From Thermodesulfobacteriota bacterium (lineage in GTDB: Bacteria; Desulfobacterota; BSN033; UBA1163), in NCBI GenBank assembly GCA_026415035.1, contig JAOAHX010000004.1, positions 54,215 to 118,214 of the forward strand: 64,000 nt of DNA. The letters are read 5' to 3'. Positions 38,562 through 47,935 of the stretch are shown piece after piece (the stretch's first letter is position 1; every line of letters starts with the position of its first letter). The notes beneath the pieces are model-generated. The model searched no databases, was not told where the DNA came from, and saw nothing but the letters and a program-made list of their open reading frames with translations. The translations under genes were made by a program, and so were the position numbers.

Positions 38562-41378
38562 TCAATGATCGAAGGAGGGCAGCTTTTTCCTGAGATACTG
38601 CCCCGTGTAGGACCTCTCCACCCGGGCCACCTCCTCCGGGGTTCCGGCGGCCACGATCCATCCTCCTTCCTCCCCACCCTCAGGCCCGAGGTCGATGATA
38701 TAATCGGCCGACTTGATCACCTCCAGATTGTGCTCGATGACGATAAGGGTGTTCCCTCTGTCGGCAAGCTGGTGGAGGATATCAAGAAGCCTCTGAACAT
38801 CGGCAAAATGGAGACCCGTGGTCGGTTCGTCGAGAAGATAGACCGTCCGGCCCGTCCCTTTTCTGCTCAATTCTTTGGCCAGCTTGATCCGCTGCGCCTC
38901 CCCTCCCGAGAGCGTCGTGGCCGACTGCCCTAACTTGATGTACCCCAGGCCCACCTCGCAAAGGGTTTGAAGTTTCTGGAAGATGGCAGGCACGGGTTTG
39001 AAAAACTCGCAGGCCTCTTCTGCTGTCATCTCCAAGACCTCGGAGATGTTCTTCCCCTTATAACGGATGGTGAGGGTCTCTCGATTGTATCGCTTGCCAT
39101 GACAGGCTTCGCAGGGGACATAGACGTCGGGAAGAAAGTTCATCTCCACCTTGAGGATTCCGTCCCCATGGCAGGCCTCGCACCGTCCCCCCGGAACATT
39201 GAAGCTGAAACGGCCGGGTCTAAACCCCTTCGCTTTCGACTCGGGGAGGAGGGAAAAAAGTTCCCGGATGGGCTGAAAGAGGCCTGTATAGGTGGCCGGA
39301 TTGGAACGGGGCGTCCGGCCAATGGGCATCTGATCCACATGGATCACCTTGTCGATATGTTCGAGCCCCTCGACCGACCGGACGAATTCACCCAGCTTCC
39401 CCCTCCGGTGGAGATGACGGGATAACAGGCTGTAAAGGGTGTCGATCACCAGGGTCGACTTTCCGGATCCCGAGACCCCCGTGACACAGATGAAGACGCC
39501 CAGGGGAATCTTCACATCGATATTCTTCAGGTTATTCGCCTTGACCCCTTTGAGGAAGAGGTATTTCCCTTCCAAAGGCCGCCTCTTTTCGGGCAAGGGG
39601 ATGCAACGCCTTCCCGAGAGATACTGGCCGGTCAGGGAGTTCTCCTCCTCCAGCAGCGCCTCCGGAGGCCCGGCGAAGACGATCTCACCCCCTTTGTCTC
39701 CTGGGCCGGGTCCCATATCGATCACATAGTCGGCCGAACGGATCGTCTCCTCATCGTGCTCTACCACCACCACGGTGTTTCCGAGATCTCTCAGCCGTTT
39801 GAGGGTGTTCAAGAGTCGAAGATGATCCCTTGGATGAAGGCCGATGCTCGGCTCGTCGAGCACATAGAGGACCCCGACGAGGCTTGAGCCGATCTGCGTG
39901 GCCAGGCGGATGCGTTGGGATTCCCCTCCGGAAAGGGAAGAGGCGCTCCGGTCGAGGGTCAGGTAATCGAGGCCTACCTCCATCATAAATTGCAACCGTT
40001 CTTCGATCTCCCTCAGGATGGCCTGTGCAATTCTCTGGGCGCGAGGGGAGAGGCGAAGTCTCCGGAAAAATGCCAAGGCCTCTCGGATGCTCAGGCAGGT
40101 CAACTCAGCGATCGACTTCCCTCCCACGCGAATCGAAAGGACCTCGCGTTTGAGACGGCGACCTCCACATTCAGGGCAGGGGATGAGGCTCATGAACGAT
40201 TCGAAATCGGCGCCATCGTCCCCGTCTTCCTTAAGCCTTCGTTCCAGCTGGGGGATCACCCCCTCGAAGATCTCTCGGAAGTGATCACGCCCCCTCCTCC
40301 CCTCGGCCTTGAAAGAGACCTTCTCCCCTTCCGAGCCGTAGAGCAAAAGACGCTGCACCGATTTGCTCAACCGTTTGAAAGGGGTATCGAGGCTGAACCG
40401 ATATCGTCTCGCCAAGCCCTCCAAGATGGGTCGGACATAGGCCTCTCCCTTCTCCCTCCACGGAAGGATCGCCCCCTGGTTTAAAGAGAGAGAGGGGTCG
40501 GGGACGATCAGGTCCGGATCGAAATATCGCCTCGTCCCTAATCCGTCGCAGGCGGGACAGGCGCCTACCGGGCTGTTGAAGGAGAACATCCTCGGGGTGA
40601 GCTCAGGATAGCTGAAGCCACACTCCGGACAGGAGAATTTCTGACTGAAGAGGAGGGGAGCCCCCCCCTCCGGTTCGACCCTTGCGATCCCTCCGGAGAG
40701 TCGAAGGGCGATCTCCAGCGATTCTCTGATCCTCTTCTCCCCGCCCTCCTTTAACACGGGGCGATCGACCACGACCTCGATGTCGTGCCTCTTGTTTTTG
40801 TCCAGCCTAACCTCCTCGCTCAGATCCCTCTCGATCCCGTCAATCCTCACCTTTACAAACCCCTTCTTCCGGAGATCGTCCAGCTCCTTCCGGTACTCCC
40901 CCTTTCTGCCTCGGACGATGGGGGAGAGGAGGGTGAGGAGACTTCCCTTCGGCAACCGGAAGAGGGCCTCGGTCATCTGTTGAAGGGTTTGCGAGGCAAT
41001 CGGGATCCCGCAGTGAGGGCAAAACGGCTCCCCCACCCGCGCATAAAGGAGCCTTAGATAGTCATAGATCTCCGTGATGGTTCCCACGGTGGAACGGGGG
41101 CTTCGCGACAGGTGCCGCTGGTCGATGGCGATGGCAGGAGAGAGCCCTTCGATCGACTCGACCTCCGCCCTCTCGAGCTGCTCCAAGAACTGACGGGCGT
41201 AGGCAGAAAGGGACTCGACATATCGGCGCTGTCCCTCCGCATAGAGGGTGTCGAAGGCGAGGGTGGACTTGCCGGAACCGCTCAGGCCAGTGATGACCAC
41301 CAGCCGATTCCTCGGAATCTCCACGTCGATGTTTTTGAGGTTATGGACTTTGGCCCCGCGGATGATGATCTTTTCCAT
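38562..41378 (-). CDS. uvrA: excinuclease ABC subunit A
   Basis: 938-residue nucleotide-excision-repair ATPase. Two ABC modules are present ([20 protein letters not shown] near the N-terminus and [20 protein letters not shown] near 640, signatures [12 protein letters not shown] and [12 protein letters not shown]). Zinc-finger cysteines are in [18 protein letters not shown] / CPAC and CEACHGDG / [10 protein letters not shown]. Length is normal. It stands alone between a small membrane protein and the divergent polyamine promoter. Confidence 0.97.
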   Translation of the reverse strand: MEKIIIRGAKVHNLKNIDVEIPRNRLVVITGLSGSGKSTLAFDTLYAEGQRRYVESLSAYARQFLEQLERAEVESIEGLSPAIAIDQRHLSRSPRSTVGTITEIYDYLRLLYARVGEPFCPHCGIPIASQTLQQMTEALFRLPKGSLLTLLSPIVRGRKGEYRKELDDLRKKGFVKVRIDGIERDLSEEVRLDKNKRHDIEVVVDRPVLKEGGEKRIRESLEIALRLSGGIARVEPEGGAPLLFSQKFSCPECGFSYPELTPRMFSFNSPVGACPACDGLGTRRYFDPDLIVPDPSLSLNQGAILPWREKGEAYVRPILEGLARRYRFSLDTPFKRLSKSVQRLLLYGSEGEKVSFKAEGRRGRDHFREIFEGVIPQLERRLKEDGDDGADFESFMSLIPCPECGGRRLKREVLSIRVGGKSIAELTCLSIREALAFFRRLRLSPRAQRIAQAILREIEERLQFMMEVGLDYLTLDRSASSLSGGESQRIRLATQIGSSLVGVLYVLDEPSIGLHPRDHLRLLNTLKRLRDLGNTVVVVEHDEETIRSADYVIDMGPGPGDKGGEIVFAGPPEALLEEENSLTGQYLSGRRCIPLPEKRRPLEGKYLFLKGVKANNLKNIDVKIPLGVFICVTGVSGSGKSTLVIDTLYSLLSRHLHRRGKLGEFVRSVEGLEHIDKVIHVDQMPIGRTPRSNPATYTGLFQPIRELFSLLPESKAKGFRPGRFSFNVPGGRCEACHGDGILKVEMNFLPDVYVPCEACHGKRYNRETLTIRYKGKNISEVLEMTAEEACEFFKPVPAIFQKLQTLCEVGLGYIKLGQSATTLSGGEAQRIKLAKELSRKGTGRTVYLLDEPTTGLHFADVQRLLDILHQLADRGNTLIVIEHNLEVIKSADYIIDLGPEGGEEGGWIVAAGTPEEVARVERSYTGQYLRKKLPSFDH

Positions 41379-41439
41379 CTCGTCCCCGTTTCAAAAAGTA
41401 ACCCAAAAGGGGGGAGGTGTAAACCCTGAGGGGGAATGC

Positions 41440-41467
41440 TTGACAATCCGGAAAACGGGGTTATAAT
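41440..41467 (+). promoter_or_regulatory. near-consensus sigma70 promoter, polyamine operon 1
   Basis: -35 TTGACA (41440-41445), 16-nt spacer, -10 TATAAT (41462-41467). It lies 46 bp upstream of the carboxynorspermidine synthase ATG and is followed at once by the TAAACT operator. Confidence 0.85.
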
Positions 41468-41474
41468 TGCCCGT

Positions 41475-41508
41475 AGTTTAGTTTATTAAACTTTATTCTT
41501 CTTAAACT
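41475..41508. promoter_or_regulatory. polyamine operator, copy 1
   Basis: Palindrome AGTTTA-T-TAAACT (41480-41492) followed by a direct repeat TAAACT (41487-41492) - 10 nt - TAAACT (41503-41508). It sits just after the expected transcription start. The same TAAACT-N10-TAAACT design recurs twice before the regulator gene at 43997, which makes the XRE-cupin protein the likely binder. Confidence 0.75.
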
Positions 41509-41512
41509 GGTT

Positions 41513-42706
41513 ATGGCCAAAATCCTCATCCTCGGAGCCGGAGGCGTCGGAAGGGTCGTCGCCCACAAGGTGGCCTCGGTCCCTGAGGTGTTCACAGAAA
41601 TCCTCCTCGCCAGCCGGACCCTCGCCAAATGCGAGGCCATTGCCCAGGCGGTGGGTTCGGACCGGATCCGAACCGCCAAAGTCAACGCGGACGACCTCTT
41701 CGAGCTCGTCGCGTTGATGAAAGCCTTCCGGCCCGACCTCGTCATCCACGTGGCCCTCCCTTATCAGGATCTCACCGTCATGGAGGCCTGTCTCGAGGTG
41801 GGAGCTCACTACCTCGATACGGCCAACTATGAACCCCCGGACGTTCCGAAATTCGAGTACCGGTGGCAATGGGCCTTCCATGACCGTTTCAAAGAGGCCG
41901 GCCTGACCGCCATCTTGGGCTGTGGGTTCGATCCCGGGGTCTCGGGCGTCTTCACCGCCTATGCGGCCAAACACCATTTCGACGAAATTCATTATCTGGA
42001 CATCGTCGACTGCAACGCCGGCGACCATGGGAAACCCTTCGCCACGAACTTTAACCCCGAAATCAACATCCGGGAGGTGACCCAAAAGGGGAAATACTGG
42101 GAAAACGGCCAGTGGGTCGAAACCGAACCCCACCAGATCCACCGTCCCCTCACCTACCCGAATATCGGTCCCCGGGAATCCTACCTCATTTACCACGAAG
42201 AACTGGAATCCCTGGTCAAGCACTTTCCCACCTTGAAAAGGGCCCGCTTCTGGATGACCTTCAGCGAGGAGTATCTCACCCACCTCCGGGTGATCCAGAA
42301 CATCGGGATGGCCAGCATCACCCCGATTCTATACGAGGGGAAGGAGATCGTGCCGATCCAATTTCTCAAGGCGGTCCTCCCCGATCCGGCCTCCCTCGGT
42401 GAACACTATGTGGGGGAGACCTCGATCGGCTGCCGCATTCGGGGCATCAAGGACGGCAAAGAGAAGACCTATTACATATATAACAACTGCCGGCATCAGG
42501 ATGCCTATCGGGAGACCGGGACCCAAGCGGTGAGTTATACGACGGGGGTCCCGGCCATGATCGGGGCCCTGTTGTGCTTGACCGGAAAATGGAAGGCGGC
42601 CGGCGTCTTCAACACCGAACAGTTCGATCCGGACCCGTTCATGGAGCTCTTGCCTCTTTACGGCCTTCCCTGGGAGGAACGGCACGACGTCGATCTGGAA
42701 GTGTAA
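41513..42706 (+). CDS. carboxy(nor)spermidine dehydrogenase/synthase
   Basis: 397-residue saccharopine-dehydrogenase-fold enzyme that condenses putrescine (or diaminopropane) with aspartate semialdehyde and reduces the imine with NADPH. It has the Rossmann opening MAKILILGAGGVGRVVAHKV, then HVALPYQDLTVMEACLEVG, LDTANYEPPD and GCGFDPGVSGVFTAYA, all typical of CASDH. The stop codon overlaps the start of the decarboxylase by one base (TAATG). First enzyme of the spermidine branch that does not use S-adenosylmethionine. Confidence 0.9.
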   Translation: MAKILILGAGGVGRVVAHKVASVPEVFTEILLASRTLAKCEAIAQAVGSDRIRTAKVNADDLFELVALMKAFRPDLVIHVALPYQDLTVMEACLEVGAHYLDTANYEPPDVPKFEYRWQWAFHDRFKEAGLTAILGCGFDPGVSGVFTAYAAKHHFDEIHYLDIVDCNAGDHGKPFATNFNPEINIREVTQKGKYWENGQWVETEPHQIHRPLTYPNIGPRESYLIYHEELESLVKHFPTLKRARFWMTFSEEYLTHLRVIQNIGMASITPILYEGKEIVPIQFLKAVLPDPASLGEHYVGETSIGCRIRGIKDGKEKTYYIYNNCRHQDAYRETGTQAVSYTTGVPAMIGALLCLTGKWKAAGVFNTEQFDPDPFMELLPLYGLPWEERHDVDLEV

Positions 42707-43839
42707 TGCCCGTCGACTTCTCCAAGGTCCCCTCTCCCTGTTACGTCATCGACGAAACCCTCCTTCGCAAGAATCTCGAAACGATCAAAAGGGTCGAAGA
42801 GGCCGCCGGGGTCGAGATCCTCGTCTCTTTCAAGGCCTTTGCCAACTGGGGCGTCTTTCCCATCTTCAAGGAATATGGCTTCGGGGCATCGGCCAGCTCC
42901 CTCTATGAGGCGCGCTTGGCCTTCGAAGAACTGGGCGTCAAAGCCCACACCTACGCCCCGGCTTACGAGGAGAACGCTTTTGGGGACCTCCTCCGGTACA
43001 GCAGCCACGTGACCTTCAATTCCCTTCGGCAATTCCAAAAATTCTTCAGGCAGGCCAGAGAGGCAGGGCTCTCCCTCGGCCTTCGGGTCAATCCGGAGTT
43101 CTCCGAAACCCCCTACGCCCTCTACAATCCGTGCACACCGGGCTCCCGGTTGGGGATGACGGCAGACCTCCTTGGAGAGCATCTGCCCAAGGAAGTGGAA
43201 GGGCTGCATTTCCACTCCCTCTTCGAAGCTGACTCCTTCGCCCTGGAGAGGTTGCTTGCCGTCTTTGTGGAGAAATTCGGCCGCTACCTCCCCCATCTCC
43301 AATGGGTGAATATGGGTGGGGGACACCTGATGACGAAAGAAGGATACGATCGGAACCATCTGGTCCGGACCCTCACCCAATTTAAGGATCGATACGGGGT
43401 CAGGGTCTTCCTTGAGCCCGGGAGCGCCTTCACCTATCAAACCGGTTACCTGGTCTCCACCGTTCTGGACATCGTGGAAAACCACGGCATCCGAACCGCT
43501 CTCCTCGACGTCTCCTTCACCTGCCACATGCCCGACTGCCTCGAGATGCCTTACAAACCGGCCATCTTGGGGGCCCACGACGGGGGGGCGGGCCCTTTCA
43601 CCTACCGCATGGGAGGGATCAGCTGTCTGGCAGGGGATTTCATGGGAGACTGGTCCTTCGATCGGGAGCTGAAACCCGGAGATCGGATCGTCTTCGAGGA
43701 CATGATCCATTACACGACGGTCAAGACGACCATGTTCAACGGCATCCCTCACCCTTCGATCGGGCTATGGAACGACCGATCGGGCCTGACCCTGATCCGA
43801 AGGTTCACCTATGAGGACTACAAGAGCCGCCTGTCCTGA
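42706..43839 (+). CDS. nspC: carboxynorspermidine/carboxyspermidine decarboxylase
   Basis: 377-residue alanine-racemase-fold PLP decarboxylase. The PLP lysine is in LVSFKAFANWGVF near the N-terminus; substrate and PLP residues include FHSLFEAD, NMGGGHLMT, LEPGSAFTYQTGYL and the C-terminal cysteine of LDVSFTCHMPDCLEMPYKP. It converts carboxyspermidine to spermidine. The ATG at 42706 is fixed by the one-base overlap with the upstream stop; the frame continues upstream only as a mirror of that gene. Confidence 0.92.
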   Translation: MPVDFSKVPSPCYVIDETLLRKNLETIKRVEEAAGVEILVSFKAFANWGVFPIFKEYGFGASASSLYEARLAFEELGVKAHTYAPAYEENAFGDLLRYSSHVTFNSLRQFQKFFRQAREAGLSLGLRVNPEFSETPYALYNPCTPGSRLGMTADLLGEHLPKEVEGLHFHSLFEADSFALERLLAVFVEKFGRYLPHLQWVNMGGGHLMTKEGYDRNHLVRTLTQFKDRYGVRVFLEPGSAFTYQTGYLVSTVLDIVENHGIRTALLDVSFTCHMPDCLEMPYKPAILGAHDGGAGPFTYRMGGISCLAGDFMGDWSFDRELKPGDRIVFEDMIHYTTVKTTMFNGIPHPSIGLWNDRSGLTLIRRFTYEDYKSRLS

Positions 43840-43877
43840 GGACCCTTGCCCCCTCGGCCTCTCCAGCCTCAACCCCC

Positions 43878-43905
43878 TTGACAAATCCAAAAAGATCGTT
43901 ATACT
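43878..43905 (+). promoter_or_regulatory. near-consensus sigma70 promoter, polyamine operon 2
   Basis: -35 TTGACA (43878-43883), 16-nt spacer, -10 TATACT (43900-43905), within the 157-bp gap before the regulator gene. Spacing and flanks resemble the promoter at 41440-41467. Confidence 0.82.
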
Positions 43906-43912
43906 TAACCAA

Positions 43913-43982
43913 AGTTTAATTTGCTAAACTAAATTCTTTCTATACTGTCTTACATGTTACTAAACTAAATTCTTTCTAAACT
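43913..43982. promoter_or_regulatory. polyamine operator, tandem copies 2 and 3
   Basis: AGTTTA (43913-43918) and TAAACT (43925-43930) form an inverted repeat. TAAACT-N10-TATACT (43925-43946) and TAAACT-N10-TAAACT (43961-43982) are direct repeats whose 10-nt spacers are identical (AAATTCTTTC). They lie between the promoter and the regulator's own start codon, which suggests autoregulation. Confidence 0.78.
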
Positions 43983-43996
43983 GAACGGACGGGCCG

Positions 43997-44533
43997 ATGA
44001 AGATCGGAGAACGGATCAAAACCCTGAGGCAGCTGAGCAACCTGACCCAGGAGGAGCTGGCGCAGCGGGCCAACCTGACCAAGGGGTTCATCTCCCAGGT
44101 GGAACGGGATCTGACCTCCATCTCTTTGGACAGCCTGATTCAGATCCTCGAGGCCCTGGACGAAGACATCTCCGACTTTTTCAAAGAGGCCTCCCAGGAG
44201 AAGATCGTCTACCGGATTCGGGATCGGGTGGCCATCGAAAAGGAGAAGATCGCCAAGTTCGAACTCCTCGTCCCGGGATCCACCAACCGGCGGCTGGAAC
44301 CGATTCTTCTGACCCTCAAAAAGGGAGAATCGACGCCAAAGGAGAAACCCCATGAAGGGGAGGAGTTCGGCTTCGTCCTCCGGGGGAGGGTCAACCTCCG
44401 TTTCGGAAGGGAGGTGTTGCGATTGAAACGGGGGGAGTGCTTCTACCTCACCGCGGAGAAGGAGCACTGGCTCCACAACACCAGCTCGAAGGAGGCGGTT
44501 GTCCTCTGGATCAGTTCGCCCCCTTCTTTTTAG
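43997..44533 (+). CDS. XRE-family regulator with cupin sensor domain
   Basis: 178 residues. Helix-turn-helix at ~5-60 ([21 protein letters not shown], then [18 protein letters not shown]) and a C-terminal cupin barrel (~105-178) with [18 protein letters not shown] and [11 protein letters not shown], similar to PuuR-type polyamine regulators. It sits inside the polyamine cluster behind three operator half-site pairs, so control of spermidine synthesis by polyamine level is the natural reading (inference). It is followed after 37 nt by arginine decarboxylase. Confidence 0.9.
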   Translation: MKIGERIKTLRQLSNLTQEELAQRANLTKGFISQVERDLTSISLDSLIQILEALDEDISDFFKEASQEKIVYRIRDRVAIEKEKIAKFELLVPGSTNRRLEPILLTLKKGESTPKEKPHEGEEFGFVLRGRVNLRFGREVLRLKRGECFYLTAEKEHWLHNTSSKEAVVLWISSPPSF

Positions 44534-44570
44534 AGACATAGAAATCTCAACGCCGAAAAGGAGAGGAGCC

Positions 44571-45050
44571 GTGATCATCAAAACACCCACACACTATTTT
44601 CTCGTCTCCGGTGCTTCGGAGGGATTCACCCCGCTCAACGCCTTCGATGGAGCCCTCCTCCGAGCAGGGATCGGGGATACCAACCTGGTGAAGATGAGCA
44701 GCATCGTCCCCCCTCGATGCCAGCTGATCGACCCCGTTCCCCTCCCGCCCGGCGCCCTCGTGCCCACGGCCTACGCCTCGATGACCTGCGATGTGCCGGG
44801 GGAGCTCATCGCCTCCGCCGTGGCCGTCGCCCTTCCGGAAGACCCGGCATATCCCGGCCTGATCATGGAGTATTCGGCCCGGGGTCCAAAGACAGAAATC
44901 GAGGAGATGGTCAGGCAGATGGCGATCGAGGGGATGAAAGTGAGGGGACGGGTGATCCGGGACCTCACATCCATCGCAGTGGAGCACAGGGTGAAAAGGG
45001 TGGGAGCTACCTTTGCCGCGGTCGTCCTCTGGGAGAAAAAAGAGGAGTAA
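44571..45050 (+). CDS. pdaD: pyruvoyl-dependent arginine decarboxylase
   Basis: 159-residue proenzyme that cleaves itself to create a pyruvoyl cofactor and then converts arginine to agmatine. The self-cleavage site is between S43 and S44 in VKMSSIVPP. Other family blocks are [20 protein letters not shown] and [14 protein letters not shown] at 44571 is the start, with AGGAG 7 nt upstream; the frame is open to 44499 only by overlap with the regulator gene. It feeds agmatinase downstream. Confidence 0.93.
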   Translation: MIIKTPTHYFLVSGASEGFTPLNAFDGALLRAGIGDTNLVKMSSIVPPRCQLIDPVPLPPGALVPTAYASMTCDVPGELIASAVAVALPEDPAYPGLIMEYSARGPKTEIEEMVRQMAIEGMKVRGRVIRDLTSIAVEHRVKRVGATFAAVVLWEKKEE

Positions 45051-45123
45051 AAGGGCCCCTCGTTCCTCTGACGGAGTTTCTGGCAAAGGAGCCTTCTTCG
45101 AACGCCCCCGAGGATCATCCGGA

Positions 45124-45978
45124 ATGAACGTTTCCCTGATCGACCCATCCTACCTCTCCGCATCCGTTCCCTATGAAAAAGCAAAAGCCGTGATCCTCGG
45201 TTGTCCCTACGACGGTTCAGCCTCCTTCCGGCCCGGCGCCCGCTTCGGACCCTCGGCCATCCGGAAAGCCTCCTGGGGCATTGAAACTTACAGTCCCTAC
45301 CTCGGAAAAGATCTTGGCCAGCATCTCATCCACGACCTGGGAGACCTCGAACTCCCCCTTGGGGAGAAAAGGATCGCTTTGGACTGGATTCGGAAGGCCC
45401 TGAAGACGATCCTCGAGGCACGAAAATTTCCGATCCTTCTCGGAGGGGACCATCTCATCACCCTCCCGATCGTCGAGGAGATCCAAAAGGTATATCCGGA
45501 TCTCCATCTCTTGCACCTCGATGCCCATGCCGACCTGAGGGACCACTACCTCGGCGAGGCCCTCTCCCATAGCACGGTCATGCGAAGGGTAATCGAACGG
45601 ATTGGCGAAGGAAGGCTGTTTCAGGTGGGGATCCGATCCGGAACCGAAGAGGAATTTGCCCTCTCAAGGAAGATGAAGTCCCTCGTCAAAATCGATGAGC
45701 CCTCGATCCAATCTTTGGTGAAACGTCTCGGCAAAAAACCGGTCTATATCAGCCTCGACCTCGATATCCTCGATCCGGGGGTTTGCCCTGGAGTAGGAAC
45801 CCCGGAACCTGGAGGGTTAACCTTCCGGGAGCTCCTCTCCCTCCTCAAGATCCTCTGCCCTCTTCGGGTGATCGGATTCGATCTGGTGGAACTCACCCCC
45901 GATTACGACCCTGCCCAAATCTCCTCTGTAACCGCCTCGGTCCTCCTGAGGGAGATGATCCTCGCCTTCTGCCCTTAA
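45124..45978 (+). CDS. speB: agmatinase
   Basis: 284-residue ureohydrolase producing putrescine and urea from agmatine. Manganese ligands are in GGDHLITLP, HLDAHADLRDHY and SLDLDILDPG, in the usual order. ATG at 45124 begins MNVSLIDPSYL, 73 nt after the arginine decarboxylase stop. With the decarboxylase and the two carboxyspermidine enzymes it completes arginine-agmatine-putrescine-spermidine. The 228-bp stretch after its stop holds nothing recognisable except a short GGGG-TCAT-CCCC stem at its end. Confidence 0.92.
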   Translation: MNVSLIDPSYLSASVPYEKAKAVILGCPYDGSASFRPGARFGPSAIRKASWGIETYSPYLGKDLGQHLIHDLGDLELPLGEKRIALDWIRKALKTILEARKFPILLGGDHLITLPIVEEIQKVYPDLHLLHLDAHADLRDHYLGEALSHSTVMRRVIERIGEGRLFQVGIRSGTEEEFALSRKMKSLVKIDEPSIQSLVKRLGKKPVYISLDLDILDPGVCPGVGTPEPGGLTFRELLSLLKILCPLRVIGFDLVELTPDYDPAQISSVTASVLLREMILAFCP

Positions 45979-46206
45979 AGGGGAAGGTGATGAAGGAGAG
46001 GAATCCCCCCTTGTTAAGGTTCTCCGATGGGTCCCCAAATGGGGGAGGGGCCTCTCCCGATGCGATACAGATCGGCCAAAAACGCCCTGGGATTGGCAGA
46101 GAAAAAGGGATGGGGATTCACGGCCCTGCTTTGATGATCCCCCTCGAGGGTTATCGGTGCCACGTTGTTCGAGAGGTTTAATAGGTTGCAACGGGGGTCA
46201 TCCCCT

Positions 46207-46686
46207 TCAGTCCGTTCGGTGGATCGGTTGCCTCGAGGCCCTGATCAGGTGGGATCGATTTTGATCATCCCTCAGCTCCAAGACGACCTCCACGTGGAGG
46301 CCGGGCCCCCACTTCGGCCCATCCCGCAGCGTGATGTTCAATAGGGAAGGAGGGCCGTCTTCCCTTATCACCTCCTTTTTGGCTGGAATCCAAACCTCCT
46401 CACCCTTGACAAGCCATATCCTCGCCACTTTGAGACCCTTTGGAAGGAGTGTGCCGTCGACCGTTTTGAGCCGTATGGAGGCCATCAACGGTCTCCCGCC
46501 AGGCGGTGAGATGGGCATAAAGTCCCGCCACAGATAAGCCTCCACCGAAAGGTCCTTGCCCCCCACCGTTATCCTTTCCGGGGTGGCGATCAGCTCCTTC
46601 ACCGTGGGATCCCTTGGGGAAAAGGAGTCTCCGAGCCCCAGAGGTCCGGATAGGAGAAGGAATAGGACCAAAGTGGATTTCATCAT
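46207..46686 (-). CDS. exported protein of unknown function
   Basis: 159 residues with a signal peptide (MMKSTLVLFLLLSGPLGLGDS). The mature part is predicted beta-rich, with RITVGGKDLSVEAYLWRDFM, MASIRLKTVDGTLLPKGLKV and LHVEVVLELRDDQNRSHLI, like a periplasmic immunoglobulin-type sandwich. No known family is recognised. It lies 46 nt downstream of the iron-sulfur protein gene on the same strand and may be cotranscribed. Confidence 0.7.
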   Translation of the reverse strand: MMKSTLVLFLLLSGPLGLGDSFSPRDPTVKELIATPERITVGGKDLSVEAYLWRDFMPISPPGGRPLMASIRLKTVDGTLLPKGLKVARIWLVKGEEVWIPAKKEVIREDGPPSLLNITLRDGPKWGPGLHVEVVLELRDDQNRSHLIRASRQPIHRTD

Positions 46687-46732
46687 CTCGTGCCTTTGTG
46701 TCTGGAGAAGAAGCTTCTCCTTTCTCGCCGCC

Positions 46733-47827
46733 CTAAATCCTCCCCTTCTCTTGCATTAGACGGACCATCAGCTCTTTGTAGGTTTTGGGAGGGATGACCC
46801 GCTTTTCCCTCTCCTTCATCTTCATCGCTTCGGTGGGGCAGAAGTGGCTGCAGACCCCGCAACCGATACAGACCTCCTCAGCAACCACGGGATAATCCCC
46901 TTTTAGCTGGAGGGCTTTGATCTGGCAGCGATCCACACATACCCCGCAGCCATTGCAAGCCTCCTTGTCCAGCTGAGGAAGGTAATTCGTGGTGGTCAGA
47001 GCATGTTGGAGATGATGTTTGGTGATCCCTTCGAGAAACCCGCAACAGCAACCGCAGCAATTGCAGATGAAGGTCGTCTGGTCCTGGACATTGTCGCCGA
47101 TGTGGACCAAACCGAGATCCTCCGCCCTTTTCAGGACGTCGAGCAGTTCATCCACGGTTGCCCTTCGGGCAAACCCCTGCTCGACCAGAAAATCGGAGGC
47201 CGCCCCGAGGCTTAGGCAGATCTCGTCGATGGGGGCCGAACAATTCTTTCCGAGGTGCCACGCCTCATGCCGGCAGTAACATTTGCCGATGCTTCCCCGG
47301 CCTGCCTTTCGGATATGTTCGGCCGCCTCGTCGAACCTCAACACCTCGCTCCTCACCGGCGGAAGGACCCCGCTGTACACGTAAGCCTTGGCTCGGGTGG
47401 TGGCCGTCGAGGCAAATTCCTGGAGGAACTCCGGCGTATTCCGATAGGCGTGCATCAGCTCAGCCAGCCGCTTCATGGGAAGGGATTCATTCGTTCGCAT
47501 GAAGGTGAATTCGAAGAACCCCGTCAGGCCCGGCGAGAGCAGGTAGCGGACTTTTCCATCCTTGACCGAAGAGACGACCAACCCCTTCTTCATCATCCCT
47601 TTCAAGATCCCTTCCAATTCCCCTTGATCGATTCCGGTGACGCTCTGAAGTTCTTCGATCGAGGCCAGACCTAAAGGAAACTTGGCCCCCACCTCGGCCT
47701 CTTTTTCGGTATAGAGGATCGATAGAATCTCATAAACCGTCGCATGTTCCGGAAGCCCCACAGGGTTCTTGTGAAGCCTCTTCTGAAGCTGTCTCAAAAT
47801 CTCTTCCTTTCCCGCAAGATGGCCCAT
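46733..47827 (-). CDS. winged-helix / 4Fe-4S dicluster protein with CNCCGCCC motif
   Basis: 364 residues. The N-terminal ~110 residues look like a winged-helix domain (VYEILSILYTEKEAEVGAKF, GIDQGELEGILKGMMKKGLV). The centre has cysteine segments GKCYCRHEAWHLGKNCSA and the very dense FICNCCGCCCGFLEG. The C-terminus has a bacterial ferredoxin with CNGCGVCVDRCQIKAL and CIGCGVCSHFCPTEAM. ATG at 47827 is supported by AGGAGG 5 nt upstream. Such proteins occur widely in anaerobes but their reaction is unknown; electron transfer linked to the neighbouring reductive-dehalogenase-like protein is possible (inference). Confidence 0.85.
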   Translation of the reverse strand: MGHLAGKEEILRQLQKRLHKNPVGLPEHATVYEILSILYTEKEAEVGAKFPLGLASIEELQSVTGIDQGELEGILKGMMKKGLVVSSVKDGKVRYLLSPGLTGFFEFTFMRTNESLPMKRLAELMHAYRNTPEFLQEFASTATTRAKAYVYSGVLPPVRSEVLRFDEAAEHIRKAGRGSIGKCYCRHEAWHLGKNCSAPIDEICLSLGAASDFLVEQGFARRATVDELLDVLKRAEDLGLVHIGDNVQDQTTFICNCCGCCCGFLEGITKHHLQHALTTTNYLPQLDKEACNGCGVCVDRCQIKALQLKGDYPVVAEEVCIGCGVCSHFCPTEAMKMKEREKRVIPPKTYKELMVRLMQEKGRI

Positions 47828-47935
47828 AATATCCTCCTTCCTTCCAGATGAAACGGGAAGCACGACATCCGAAACAGTCCAAAGAAGAGAACCGGCCTCG
47901 GGCGGCCTTCGTTTTTGTCCTTCCCATTTGAGGAT

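Noticed and set aside
45990..46181. A 63-codon frame starting 12 nt after agmatinase with a GGGGAAGG stretch before it.
   Set aside because: Composition is glycine/proline-rich without secondary-structure pattern, and no family is recognised. It could be a real small gene but there is not enough support.
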